Shown: positions 21,429 to 34,200 of the stretch, piece by piece
Layout of the letters: every line of letters starts with the position of its first letter
Position numbering within the stretch: the stretch's first letter is position 1
Assembly (NCBI GenBank): GCA_037893225.1
Contig: JAZGUH010000088.1
Coordinates: forward strand, 1,214,501-1,278,500
Direction of reading: 5' to 3'
Length of the DNA stretch: 64,000 bases
Source of the DNA: Hippasteria phrygiana
Lineage: Eukaryota; Echinodermata; Asteroidea; Valvatida; Goniasteridae
Notes under the pieces: model-generated
What the model was told of the DNA's origin: nothing
Databases searched by the model: none
The model's input: only the letters and a program-made list of their open reading frames with translations
Translations under genes and position numbers: made by a program

Positions 21429-21579
21429 CTGAACAAATTCAGCAAATAAGTCAAAGCCTTTGCTGTTTTCCTCCGTGGCACGCTCCAGATACTCAGCAAG
21501 TATGATCAGCGCATCCTGGGACAGCTCCAGGGCTCTGTCCTTCTGCTCACGGAATGGGTCAAAACTCTTGAGATGCTTG
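21429..21579 (-). CDS. ARMT1: ARMT1, exon 4
   Basis: 151 nt encoding SKHLKSFDPFREQKDRALEL through SKGFDLFAEFVQ, the helical cap region just before the DUF89 core. The acceptor TGTACAG ends at 21580. The first base C completes a Ser codon begun by the AG at the end of exon 3. The donor CAG/GTGAGG lies at 21429/21428 and hands over in phase 0 to ISLWGNK in exon 5. Confidence 0.93.
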
Positions 21580-21908
21580 CTGTACAATGTACATGTATAT
21601 GATAAACCAAAATACAGAGATCTAATTCTGAAAACATTCGGTCTTTAATAGTTGAGGAGGGCTGTCTAGCAATTACTTAGTCACTTGAACATAACGATGG
21701 CAGATAAAGGAAGGAGCTCCAGCCCTATCGGGCCGAGGGCTTTACGACTGTACACTCTCACTTAATTTCTAAATTTTGTTTGATCGACTGTGATGTATGA
21801 GAGACCACATGAACCTGACTGATTGAAACGCTAATCACCACTGACTGACTGAAGAAATGACACAGCAACTGACTGGAAGACAAAGTAACAACCCACCAAC
21901 CAACAATA

Positions 21909-22170
21909 CAGTAGAACATCACTATAACGAACACCGCTATACCAAAAATTTGGCTATAATGAACAGATCTTTGGCTCCCAAATTGATGTATTCAATGCAT
22001 TATTCACTATAACGAACAACCGCTATAGTGAACATTTGGCTATAATGAACATCCTCTTTGGCACCTAAATTGATAGTATTCAGTACATACCATTATTCAC
22101 TATAACGAACAACCGCTATAGTGAACAATTTTTGTGGACCTGTGATTTTCATTATAATGGCATTCTACTG
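21909..22170. mobile_element. pogo/Tc1-like MITE with TA flanks
   Basis: Ends CAGTAGAACATCACTATAACG and TTATAATGGCATTCTACTG, flanked by TA at 21907-21908 and 22171-22172. The internal CACTATAACGAACAACCGCT occurs twice, with a third imperfect copy near the left end. CAGTAGAA ends with a TA target are typical of pogo/Tigger-type elements. Confidence 0.85.
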
Positions 22171-22459
22171 TATATGACAGACTGAGTGACTGTAAATTAC
22201 TGACTGACCAATCAGCAAACACAAGTGACCCAACTGACTGACCACTGACCAATAACCACAGACCAAAACAACCGGCGGATCCAAAACACATCAAGGGCAG
22301 AAATATTTTCCCCTCCAAAAACACAAACCAGGAACATTTTCATTCAACAAAATAATTCAATGGGGGAGGGGGTTGATAAGCATCTGAAATATTTCAAGTA
22401 ACTAAGCTTCTAAAATTGTCCATTGTTAATACTAAACAAAAAACAGGTTTTGTTTTTGG

Positions 22460-22667
22460 CAGAGATGTATTCGAGTCCATCACAAGTCCCTGCAAGTCCC
22501 TGCAAGTCCCTGCAAGTCCCTGCAAGTCCATCACAAGCCCTCCAGTCCTAATCCCAATCACAAGCTATTCAAATGAGCTTTGACAAAGGCATTCCTTTGT
22601 CATTGTTCATCCAGTTACTTGTGACCGGCTTTATAAAAGGACTTGCAGGGACTCGAGTACAACTCTG
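22460..22667. mobile_element. hAT-type MITE, family D, copy 2, with 8-bp TSD
   Basis: Ends CAGAGATGTATTCGAGTCC and GGACTCGAGTACAACTCTG. The duplication GTTTTTGG is perfect at 22452-22459 and 22668-22675. The decamer AAGTCCCTGC is repeated four times near the left end, at the same relative place where copy 1 has its dodecamer repeat near the other end. Confidence 0.95.
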
Positions 22668-22876
22668 GTTTTTGGGTCTCAAAAATTTGTTACTATCTAA
22701 ACAAATAGCGAAATATTTTGAAACCCTCCCCCAATTTTTTTACTTTTACCCTAAAGTCACTTTTTGGTTATATTATTGCAGAAAAATAATCCGCTGTTTT
22801 AATTCACAACATACAATCTACATAAAACTACAAAATGATGCAGACTTCACTCAGCATTCAACATCCTTTTTAATTA

Positions 22877-23338
22877 TAAACCCTAACCCCCTAGGAATTA
22901 TTACTAGGAAGTGTCCCCAACCTGTCAAAATCTAACACTGTGCAGTATACCTATGGTACATTCTTTGGACTTTTTTATAGACAAATTGGGGCAACATACA
23001 TGTAGCTCCATGTGAAGTAATGGCAGAGTTGTATTCGAGTCCCTACAAGTCCATCACAGTCCCTACAAGTCCATCACAAGCCCTGCAGTCCTAATCCCAA
23101 TCACAAGCTATTCAAATGAGTTGTGACAAAGGCATTCCTTTGTCATTGTTCATCCAGTTACTTGTGACCGGCTTTATGAAAGAACTTCTGACTGGGCTTG
23201 CGAAAGGACTTGTGAAAGGACTTGCAGGGACTCGAATACAACTCTGAGTAATGGTGCCAAAGCGCTACCAGTCCTGAACCCATCAAAATTCAACAACCTG
23301 CTGTTGGAGTTTGTAAGGCTTGGGGTAGGTAAGGTTAA
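22877..23338. mobile_element. TTAA-class MITE interrupted by a hAT MITE
   Basis: The left end reads ATAAACCCTAACCCCCTAGG (TTAA mutated) and the right end GGGTAGGTAAGGTTAA. The element is split by the hAT MITE at 23024-23246. Without it the two halves align to 19862-20082 in reverse. Confidence 0.8.
23024..23246. mobile_element. hAT-type MITE, family D, copy 3, nested, with 8-bp TSD
   Basis: Ends CAGAGTTGTATTCGAGTCC and GGACTCGAATACAACTCTG. The duplication AGTAATGG is perfect at 23016-23023 and 23247-23254. It sits inside the TTAA element 22877-23338 and is therefore younger than that element. Confidence 0.95.
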
Positions 23339-23440
23339 AACTTAAATGATTGTACAGGTTGCTGTGTCATCCATACCTCCCATTTGCCGGAAGGCCGGAA
23401 AGTGCCCTGAACAATTGGCATACATAGCAGCAGTCTTTAC

Positions 23441-23682
23441 CTTTCTCTGATAGATTCCACAATCCTACGATACATGTAGCATTCCACATACAGCCAGGGC
23501 GAGTAGAACCAGCTTGGGGGACGCCCCCCGTTCCTCTCAGTTTCCGCGTCTAGATAGCGCTGCCATACCGTACTGTCGTCGCCCTCATTGCTCACCAGGG
23601 GAAGAATTGGCTTGTCCGTCTGTAGCTCATTGCGGAATTTGGCAAGACTGGCGACAATGGATTTACAGTCAGTCGCTCCCTC
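23441..23682 (-). CDS. ARMT1: ARMT1, exon 3
   Basis: 242 nt encoding EGATDCKSIVASLAKFRNEL, then QTDKPILPLV, VWQRYLD, GGRPPSWFYSPWLYVECYMY and RRIVESIRE. The ELQTDKP, WFYSPWL and VECYMYRRI blocks are diagnostic of ARMT1. The acceptor TTTTTAG ends at 23683 and the donor AAG/GTAAAG lies at 23441/23440. Phase in is 0 and two bases are left over, matching exon 4. The long open frame in another phase overlapping here is a shadow. Confidence 0.95.
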
Positions 23683-23744
23683 CTAAAAATAATGGATGCA
23701 GGGAACAACACTAAACTTATTGTCAATCCAAGTTCCGTAAGGGT

Positions 23745-24060
23745 CCTTATAACGTTCTGATAACAAGAAACCAAACTCTAGCCTGTATTTTACAGTAATT
23801 ATTCTGCAAGTGTCAAGGGTTTTACAGACGGGAACAATAAACCTCTATCCACAAAAAGTTACCGTTCACAAAAATGCGGCATTTGACACTGTTAAGCGCC
23901 GTAACTTTTCTATTAAAATAGCATGAGTCGTATCTGTACGTGCATATATTTTTTTCTCGAATACTCACACCAGCAAAAAGGTATTTAAACATGTTAAATA
24001 TTCAGTTGATGATCGAATATTCGAATATCCGGTTGATGATCGAATATTCGAATATTCGGT
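23745..24060. repeat. Dispersed repeat shared with 52225-52505
   Basis: ACGTTCTGATAACAAGAAACC, AAGTGTCAAGGGTTTTAC, ACAATAAACCTCT, AAATGCGGCATTTGACACTG and ATATCTGTACGTG-like blocks appear in the same order at 52225-52505. It ends in short palindromic GAATATTCGAATATTC repeats. Confidence 0.8.
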
Positions 24061-24607
24061 ATTTTCGGCACAGCTCTATTATATTTCTTCTTGTGTGGCT
24101 CCAGGGCTCAAATTTCTGGGGGGAAATCTGCTCAAGAAACCAAATACACTGGAAAGAATTTTTTAGGATCAGAAACAGTTGCGAAGATGAAATACGGTTT
24201 ATAGGCCTACCATGTTTGTTCCCCACTCGGTGTATCACCGAGCAAAACTGAAATGCACTGAATGAAGTTTTAAGAATCTAGCAGATAACCTAATTTGCTA
24301 CAGGTGGTGTTGCTTTGTGAGGTACATGCAACTTTGAAAATGAAACTGTCTACACGGAACATTTCAGGGGGAACCAAGGCAACAATCATGGGAACAGAAA
24401 GCCAAAGTGATGACATGACGTCGCTGCAATGTTTTAACACTATGACAGAGCAATCTTCAGGGAACAGTTTCAAAATCGCGACAACCATTTTCATAATGCC
24501 CATTTGCTCAGTAGCCCTTCAAAAAAAAAGTTTGTAGAACCAGCTGCTATGCCAACCGACGTCCCACTTCTGTATTCTACTGAAGTTAATCACCAATATT
24601 GCCTGTA

Positions 24608-24837
24608 TTAACCCCTTGACCCCGGGTTTTAGATGGGAGGCACCGGGGCACCGGGGCCCCAGGTCGGGTTATGCAGCCAAGCGAAACGGAAACAAGAGGC
24701 TTGTGCAGCCAAGCATAACGTACACAATACCCCAATAATGGATTGAAAGTGCAGAAATTGACACAAATAGAAGTCAACCGGCCTGGTGACAATTTTAAAT
24801 CTGCACGTATTTGTGTCAACCGTACGCAAGGGGTTAA
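24608..24837. mobile_element. TTAA MITE, CCCCTTG type
   Basis: Starts TTAACCCCTTGACCCCGGG and ends GTACGCAAGGGGTTAA. It is an inverted relative of 38935-39136. It shares its right TTAA with the next element (24834-25156), so one inserted at the edge of the other. Confidence 0.85.
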
Positions 24838-25156
24838 CACTAACCCACCTCAATCCTCCAAAATCCTCCTTGCAGTTTTGGAGGATTTTGCAGGATTCAG
24901 GATGAATGGTATTTTATTTAAAAGAGGATTTTGGAGGATTGAGGATGAATGGTGTTTCAAACGAGGATTTTGGAGGATTGAGGATGAATGGTATTTCTTT
25001 TTAAAGAGGATTTTGGAGGATTGAGGATGAATGGTGTGTAGAGCAGAGGATTTTGGAGGATTGAGGATGAATGCATTTTTGGGGGCAGGGTAATCGGAGG
25101 ATTTTGGAGGATTGAGGATGGTTCCTAGCAAAAAGGGTCTAGGGGGTTAGGGTTAA
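24834..25156. mobile_element. TTAA MITE carrying an internal minisatellite, copy 2
   Basis: Starts TTAACACTAACCCACCTC and ends GGGGGTTAGGGTTAA. About six units built on GAGGATTTTGGAGGATTGAG plus GATGAATGGT fill the middle. It is an inverted relative of 19280-19491 with more units. Confidence 0.9.
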
Positions 25157-25208
25157 GTCCAGATCAAACTTGAATCCGTGAAGGACCATGAGGACCAGAA
25201 CGTTTCAT

Positions 25209-28200
25209 TTAACCTCTTGAATACAGACGACGGCCATAGCTGCAGTTTGAAAAAGACCACCTGGTCCGTTGTCATTTATACGCGCATTCCTGCACATACT
25301 CAATCCATTCTTTGCCTATTGTTTGTATTACGCTCGGGTGCATAAGCCCATCTTGGCATACCAGCACCCCATTAATAACAGCTGACCAGAATACGGACGA
25401 CGGCCATAGCTGCAGTTTGAAAAAGACCACCTAGGCGGTTGTCGTCTATAAGCGCATTCCTGCACATACTCAATCCATTCTTTGCCTATTGTTTGTATTA
25501 CGCTCGGGTGCATAAGCCCATCTTGGCATACCAGCACCCCATTAATAACAGCTGACCAGAATACGGACGACGGCCATAGCTGCAGTTTGAAAAAGACCAC
25601 CTAGGCGGTTGTCGTCTATAAGCGCATTCCTGCACATACTCAATCCATTCTTTGCCTATTGTTTGTATTACGCTCGGGTGCATAAGCCCATCTTGGCATA
25701 CCAGCACCCCATTAATAACAGCTGACCAGAATACGGACGACGGCCATAGCTGCAGTTTGAAAAAGACCACCTAGGCGGTTGTCGTCTATAAGCGCATTCC
25801 TGCACATACTCAATCCATTCTTTGCCTATTGTTTGTATTACGCTCGGGTGCATAAGCCCATCTTGGCATACCAGCACCCCATTAATAACAGCTGACCAGA
25901 ATACGGACGACGGCCATAGCTGCAGTTTGAAAAAGACCACCTAGGCGGTTGTCGTCTATAAGCGCATTCCTGCACATACTCAATCCATTCTTTGCCTATT
26001 GTTTGTATTACGCTCGGGTGCATAAGCCCATCTTGGCATACCAGCACCCCATTAATAACAGCTGACCAGAATACGGACGACGGCCATAGCTGCAGTTTGA
26101 AAAAGACCACCTAGGCGGTTGTCGTCTATAAGCGCATTCCTGCACATACTCAATCCATTCTTTGCCTATTGTTTGTATTACGCTCGGGTGCATAAGCCCA
26201 TCTTGGCATACCAGCACCCCATTAATAACAGCTGACCAGAATACGGACGACGGCCATAGCTGCAGTTTGAAAAAGACCACCTAGGCGGTTGTCGTCTATA
26301 AGCGCATTCCTGCACATACTCAATCCATTCTTTGCCTATTGTTTGTATTACGCTCGGGTGCATAAGCCCATCTTGGCATACCAGCACCCCATTAATAACA
26401 GCTGACCAGAATACGGACGACGGCCATAGCTGCAGTTTGAAAAAGACCACCTAGGCGGTTGTCGTCTATAAGCGCATTCCTGCACATACTCAATCCATTC
26501 TTTGCCTATTGTTTGTATTACGCTCGGGTGCATAAGCCCATCTTGGCATACCAGCACCCCATTAATAACAGCTGACCAGAATACGGACGACGGCCATAGC
26601 TGCAGTTTGAAAAAGACCACCTAGGCGGTTGTCGTCTATAAGCGCATTCCTGCACATACTCAATCCATTCTTTGCCTATTGTTTGTATTACGCTCGGGTG
26701 CATAAGCCCATCTTGGCATACCAGCACCCCATTAATAACAGCTGACCAGAATACGGACGACGGCCATAGCTGCAGTTTGAAAAAGACCACCTAGGCGGTT
26801 GTCGTCTATAAGCGCATTCCTGCACATACTCAATCCATTCTTTGCCTATTGTTTGTATTACGCTCGGGTGCATAAGCCCATCTTGGCATACCAGCACCCC
26901 ATTAATAACAGCTGACCAGAATACGGACGACGGCCATAGCTGCAGTTTGAAAAAGACCACCTAGGCGGTTGTCGTCTATAAGCGCATTCCTGCACATACT
27001 CAATCCATTCTTTGCCTATTGTTTGTATTACGCTCGGGTGCATAAGCCCATCTTGGCATACCAGCACCCCATTAATAACAGCTGACCAGAATACGGACGA
27101 CGGCCATAGCTGCAGTTTGAAAAAGACCACCTAGGCGGTTGTCGTCTATAAGCGCATTCCTGCACATACTCAATCCATTCTTTGCCTATTGTTTGTATTA
27201 CGCTCGGGTGCATAAGCCCATCTTGGCATACCAGCACCCCATTAATAACAGCTGACCAGAATACGGACGACGGCCATAGCTGCAGTTTGAAAAAGACCAC
27301 CTAGGCGGTTGTCGTCTATAAGCGCATTCCTGCACATACTCAATCCATTCTTTGCCTATTGTTTGTATTACGCTCGGGTGCATAAGCCCATCTTGGCATA
27401 CCAGCACCCCATTAATAACAGCTGACCAGAATACGGACGACGGCCATAGCTGCAGTTTGAAAAAGACCACCTAGGCGGTTGTCGTCTATAAGCGCATTCC
27501 TGCACATACTCAATCCATTCTTTGCCTATTGTTTGTATTACGCTCGGGTGCATAAGCCCATCTTGGCATACCAGCACCCCATTAATAACAGCTGACCAGA
27601 ATACGGACGACGGCCATAGCTGCAGTTTGAAAAAGACCACCTAGGCGGTTGTCGTCTATAAGCGCATTCCTGCACATACTCAATCCATTCTTTGCCTATT
27701 GTTTGTATTACGCTCGGGTGCATAAGCCCATCTTGGCATACCAGCACCCCATTAATAACAGCTGACCAGAATACGGACGACGGCCATAGCTGCAGTTTGA
27801 AAAAGACCACCTAGGCGGTTGTCGTCTATAAGCGCATTCCTGCACATACTCAATCCATTCTTTGCCTATTGTTTGTATTACGCTCGGGTGCATAAGCCCA
27901 TCTTGGCATACCAGCACCCCATTAATAACAGCTGACCAGAATACGGACGACGGCCATAGCTGCAGTTTGAAAAAGACCACCTAGGCGGTTGTCGTCTATA
28001 AGCGCATTCCTGCACATACTCAATCCATTCTTTGCCTATTGTTTGTATTACGCTCGGGTGCATAAGCCCATCTTGGCATACCAGCACCCCATTAATAACA
28101 GCTGACCAGAATACGGACGACGGCCATAGCTGCAGTTTGAAAAAGACCACCTAGGCGGTTGTCGTCTATAAGCGCATTCCTGCACATACTCAATCCATTC

Positions 28201-31200
28201 TTTGCCTATTGTTTGTATTACGCTCGGGTGCATAAGCCCATCTTGGCATACCAGCACCCCATTAATAACAGCTGACCAGAATACGGACGACGGCCATAGC
28301 TGCAGTTTGAAAAAGACCACCTAGGCGGTTGTCGTCTATAAGCGCATTCCTGCACATACTCAATCCATTCTTTGCCTATTGTTTGTATTACGCTCGGGTG
28401 CATAAGCCCATCTTGGCATACCAGCACCCCATTAATAACAGCTGACCAGAATACGGACGACGGCCATAGCTGCAGTTTGAAAAAGACCACCTAGGCGGTT
28501 GTCGTCTATAAGCGCATTCCTGCACATACTCAATCCATTCTTTGCCTATTGTTTGTATTACGCTCGGGTGCATAAGCCCATCTTGGCATACCAGCACCCC
28601 ATTAATAACAGCTGACCAGAATACGGACGACGGCCATAGCTGCAGTTTGAAAAAGACCACCTAGGCGGTTGTCGTCTATAAGCGCATTCCTGCACATACT
28701 CAATCCATTCTTTGCCTATTGTTTGTATTACGCTCGGGTGCATAAGCCCATCTTGGCATACCAGCACCCCATTAATAACAGCTGACCAGAATACGGACGA
28801 CGGCCATAGCTGCAGTTTGAAAAAGACCACCTAGGCGGTTGTCGTCTATAAGCGCATTCCTGCACATACTCAATCCATTCTTTGCCTATTGTTTGTATTA
28901 CGCTCGGGTGCATAAGCCCATCTTGGCATACCAGCACCCCATTAATAACAGCTGACCAGAATACGGACGACGGCCATAGCTGCAGTTTGAAAAAGACCAC
29001 CTAGGCGGTTGTCGTCTATAAGCGCATTCCTGCACATACTCAATCCATTCTTTGCCTATTGTTTGTATTACGCTCGGGTGCATAAGCCCATCTTGGCATA
29101 CCAGCACCCCATTAATAACAGCTGACCAGAATACGGACGACGGCCATAGCTGCAGTTTGAAAAAGACCACCTAGGCGGTTGTCGTCTATAAGCGCATTCC
29201 TGCACATACTCAATCCATTCTTTGCCTATTGTTTGTATTACGCTCGGGTGCATAAGCCCATCTTGGCATACCAGCACCCCATTAATAACAGCTGACCAGA
29301 ATACGGACGACGGCCATAGCTGCAGTTTGAAAAAGACCACCTAGGCGGTTGTCGTCTATAAGCGCATTCCTGCACATACTCAATCCATTCTTTGCCTATT
29401 GTTTGTATTACGCTCGGGTGCATAAGCCCATCTTGGCATACCAGCACCCCATTAATAACAGCTGACCAGAATACGGACGACGGCCATAGCTGCAGTTTGA
29501 AAAAGACCACCTAGGCGGTTGTCGTCTATAAGCGCATTCCTGCACATACTCAATCCATTCTTTGCCTATTGTTTGTATTACGCTCGGGTGCATAAGCCCA
29601 TCTTGGCATACCAGCACCCCATTAATAACAGCTGACCAGAATACGGACGACGGCCATAGCTGCAGTTTGAAAAAGACCACCTAGGCGGTTGTCGTCTATA
29701 AGCGCATTCCTGCACATACTCAATCCATTCTTTGCCTATTGTTTGTATTACGCTCGGGTGCATAAGCCCATCTTGGCATACCAGCACCCCATTAATAACA
29801 GCTGACCAGAATACGGACGACGGCCATAGCTGCAGTTTGAAAAAGACCACCTAGGCGGTTGTCGTCTATAAGCGCATTCCTGCACATACTCAATCCATTC
29901 TTTGCCTATTGTTTGTATTACGCTCGGGTGCATAAGCCCATCTTGGCATACCAGCACCCCATTAATAACAGCTGACCAGAATACGGACGACGGCCATAGC
30001 TGCAGTTTGAAAAAGACCACCTAGGCGGTTGTCGTCTATAAGCGCATTCCTGCACATACTCAATCCATTCTTTGCCTATTGTTTGTATTACGCTCGGGTG
30101 CATAAGCCCATCTTGGCATACCAGCACCCCATTAATAACAGCTGACCAGAATACGGACGACGGCCATAGCTGCAGTTTGAAAAAGACCACCTAGGCGGTT
30201 GTCGTCTATAAGCGCATTCCTGCACATACTCAATCCATTCTTTGCCTATTGTTTGTATTACGCTCGGGTGCATAAGCCCATCTTGGCATACCAGCACCCC
30301 ATTAATAACAGCTGACCAGAATACGGACGACGGCCATAGCTGCAGTTTGAAAAAGACCACCTAGGCGGTTGTCGTCTATAAGCGCATTCCTGCACATACT
30401 CAATCCATTCTTTGCCTATTGTTTGTATTACGCTCGGGTGCATAAGCCCATCTTGGCATACCAGCACCCCATTAATAACAGCTGACCAGAATACGGACGA
30501 CGGCCATAGCTGCAGTTTGAAAAAGACCACCTAGGCGGTTGTCGTCTATAAGCGCATTCCTGCACATACTCAATCCATTCTTTGCCTATTGTTTGTATTA
30601 CGCTCGGGTGCATAAGCCCATCTTGGCATACCAGCACCCCATTAATAACAGCTGACCAGAATACGGACGACGGCCATAGCTGCAGTTTGAAAAAGACCAC
30701 CTAGGCGGTTGTCGTCTATAAGCGCATTCCTGCACATACTCAATCCATTCTTTGCCTATTGTTTGTATTACGCTCGGGTGCATAAGCCCATCTTGGCATA
30801 CCAGCACCCCATTAATAACAGCTGACCAGAATACGGACGACGGCCATAGCTGCAGTTTGAAAAAGACCACCTAGGCGGTTGTCGTCTATAAGCGCATTCC
30901 TGCACATACTCAATCCATTCTTTGCCTATTGTTTGTATTACGCTCGGGTGCATAAGCCCATCTTGGCATACCAGCACCCCATTAATAACAGCTGACCAGA
31001 ATACGGACGACGGCCATAGCTGCAGTTTGAAAAAGACCACCTAGGCGGTTGTCGTCTATAAGCGCATTCCTGCACATACTCAATCCATTCTTTGCCTATT
31101 GTTTGTATTACGCTCGGGTGCATAAGCCCATCTTGGCATACCAGCACCCCATTAATAACAGCTGACCAGAATACGGACGACGGCCATAGCTGCAGTTTGA

Positions 31201-34200
31201 AAAAGACCACCTAGGCGGTTGTCGTCTATAAGCGCATTCCTGCACATACTCAATCCATTCTTTGCCTATTGTTTGTATTACGCTCGGGTGCATAAGCCCA
31301 TCTTGGCATACCAGCACCCCATTAATAACAGCTGACCAGAATACGGACGACGGCCATAGCTGCAGTTTGAAAAAGACCACCTAGGCGGTTGTCGTCTATA
31401 AGCGCATTCCTGCACATACTCAATCCATTCTTTGCCTATTGTTTGTATTACGCTCGGGTGCATAAGCCCATCTTGGCATACCAGCACCCCATTAATAACA
31501 GCTGACCAGAATACGGACGACGGCCATAGCTGCAGTTTGAAAAAGACCACCTAGGCGGTTGTCGTCTATAAGCGCATTCCTGCACATACTCAATCCATTC
31601 TTTGCCTATTGTTTGTATTACGCTCGGGTGCATAAGCCCATCTTGGCATACCAGCACCCCATTAATAACAGCTGACCAGAATACGGACGACGGCCATAGC
31701 TGCAGTTTGAAAAAGACCACCTAGGCGGTTGTCGTCTATAAGCGCATTCCTGCACATACTCAATCCATTCTTTGCCTATTGTTTGTATTACGCTCGGGTG
31801 CATAAGCCCATCTTGGCATACCAGCACCCCATTAATAACAGCTGACCAGAATACGGACGACGGCCATAGCTGCAGTTTGAAAAAGACCACCTAGGCGGTT
31901 GTCGTCTATAAGCGCATTCCTGCACATACTCAATCCATTCTTTGCCTATTGTTTGTATTACGCTCGGGTGCATAAGCCCATCTTGGCATACCAGCACCCC
32001 ATTAATAACAGCTGACCAGAATACGGACGACGGCCATAGCTGCAGTTTGAAAAAGACCACCTAGGCGGTTGTCGTCTATAAGCGCATTCCTGCACATACT
32101 CAATCCATTCTTTGCCTATTGTTTGTATTACGCTCGGGTGCATAAGCCCATCTTGGCATACCAGCACCCCATTAATAACAGCTGACCAGAATACGGACGA
32201 CGGCCATAGCTGCAGTTTGAAAAAGACCACCTAGGCGGTTGTCGTCTATAAGCGCATTCCTGCACATACTCAATCCATTCTTTGCCTATTGTTTGTATTA
32301 CGCTCGGGTGCATAAGCCCATCTTGGCATACCAGCACCCCATTAATAACAGCTGACCAGAATACGGACGACGGCCATAGCTGCAGTTTGAAAAAGACCAC
32401 CTAGGCGGTTGTCGTCTATAAGCGCATTCCTGCACATACTCAATCCATTCTTTGCCTATTGTTTGTATTACGCTCGGGTGCATAAGCCCATCTTGGCATA
32501 CCAGCACCCCATTAATAACAGCTGACCAGAATACGGACGACGGCCATAGCTGCAGTTTGAAAAAGACCACCTAGGCGGTTGTCGTCTATAAGCGCATTCC
32601 TGCACATACTCAATCCATTCTTTGCCTATTGTTTGTATTACGCTCGGGTGCATAAGCCCATCTTGGCATACCAGCACCCCATTAATAACAGCTGACCAGA
32701 ATACGGACGACGGCCATAGCTGCAGTTTGAAAAAGACCACCTAGGCGGTTGTCGTCTATAAGCGCATTCCTGCACATACTCAATCCATTCTTTGCCTATT
32801 GTTTGTATTACGCTCGGGTGCATAAGCCCATCTTGGCATACCAGCACCCCATTAATAACAGCTGACCAGAATACGGACGACGGCCATAGCTGCAGTTTGA
32901 AAAAGACCACCTAGGCGGTTGTCGTCTATAAGCGCATTCCTGCACATACTCAATCCATTCTTTGCCTATTGTTTGTATTACGCTCGGGTGCATAAGCCCA
33001 TCTTGGCATACCAGCACCCCATTAATAACAGCTGACCAGAATACGGACGACGGCCATAGCTGCAGTTTGAAAAAGACCACCTAGGCGGTTGTCGTCTATA
33101 AGCGCATTCCTGCACATACTCAATCCATTCTTTGCCTATTGTTTGTATTACGCTCGGGTGCATAAGCCCATCTTGGCATACCAGCACCCCATTAATAACA
33201 GCTGACCAGAATACGGACGACGGCCATAGCTGCAGTTTGAAAAAGACCACCTAGGCGGTTGTCGTCTATAAGCGCATTCCTGCACATACTCAATCCATTC
33301 TTTGCCTATTGTTTGTATTACGCTCGGGTGCATAAGCCCATCTTGGCATACCAGCACCCCATTAATAACAGCTGACCAGAATACGGACGACGGCCATAGC
33401 TGCAGTTTGAAAAAGACCACCTAGGCGGTTGTCGTCTATAAGCGCATTCCTGCACATACTCAATCCATTCTTTGCCTATTGTTTGTATTACGCTCGGGTG
33501 CATAAGCCCATCTTGGCATACCAGCACCCCATTAATAACAGCTGACCAGAATACGGACGACGGCCATAGCTGCAGTTTGAAAAAGACCACCTAGGCGGTT
33601 GTCGTCTATAAGCGCATTCCTGCACATACTCAATCCATTCTTTGCCTATTGTTTGTATTACGCTCGGGTGCATAAGCCCATCTTGGCATACCAGCACCCC
33701 ATTAATAACAGCTGACCAGAATACGGACGACGGCCATAGCTGCAGTTTGAAAAAGACCACCTAGGCGGTTGTCGTCTATAAGCGCATTCCTGCACATACT
33801 CAATCCATTCTTTGCCTATTGTTTGTATTACGCTCGGGTGCATAAGCCCATCTTGGCATACCAGCACCCCATTAATAACAGCTGACCAGAATACGGACGA
33901 CGGCCATAGCTGCAGTTTGAAAAAGACCACCTAGGCGGTTGTCGTCTATAAGCGCATTCCTGCACATACTCAATCCATTCTTTGCCTATTGTTTGTATTA
34001 CGCTCGGGTGCATAAGCCCATCTTGGCATACCAGCACCCCATTAATAACAGCTGACCAGAATACGGACGACGGCCATAGCTGCAGTTTGAAAAAGACCAC
34101 CTAGGCGGTTGTCGTCTATAAGCGCATTCCTGCACATACTCAATCCATTCTTTGCCTATTGTTTGTATTACGCTCGGGTGCATAAGCCCATCTTGGCATA

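Larger units (their letters stand above)
21580..23440 (-). other. ARMT1 intron between exons 3 and 4
   Basis: Contains a pogo-like MITE (21909-22170), hAT MITEs (22460-22667 and 23024-23246) and a TTAA element (22877-23338). Short TGAC/GACTG simple repeats border the pogo-like element on both sides (21780-21890 and 22175-22260). Confidence 0.85.
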
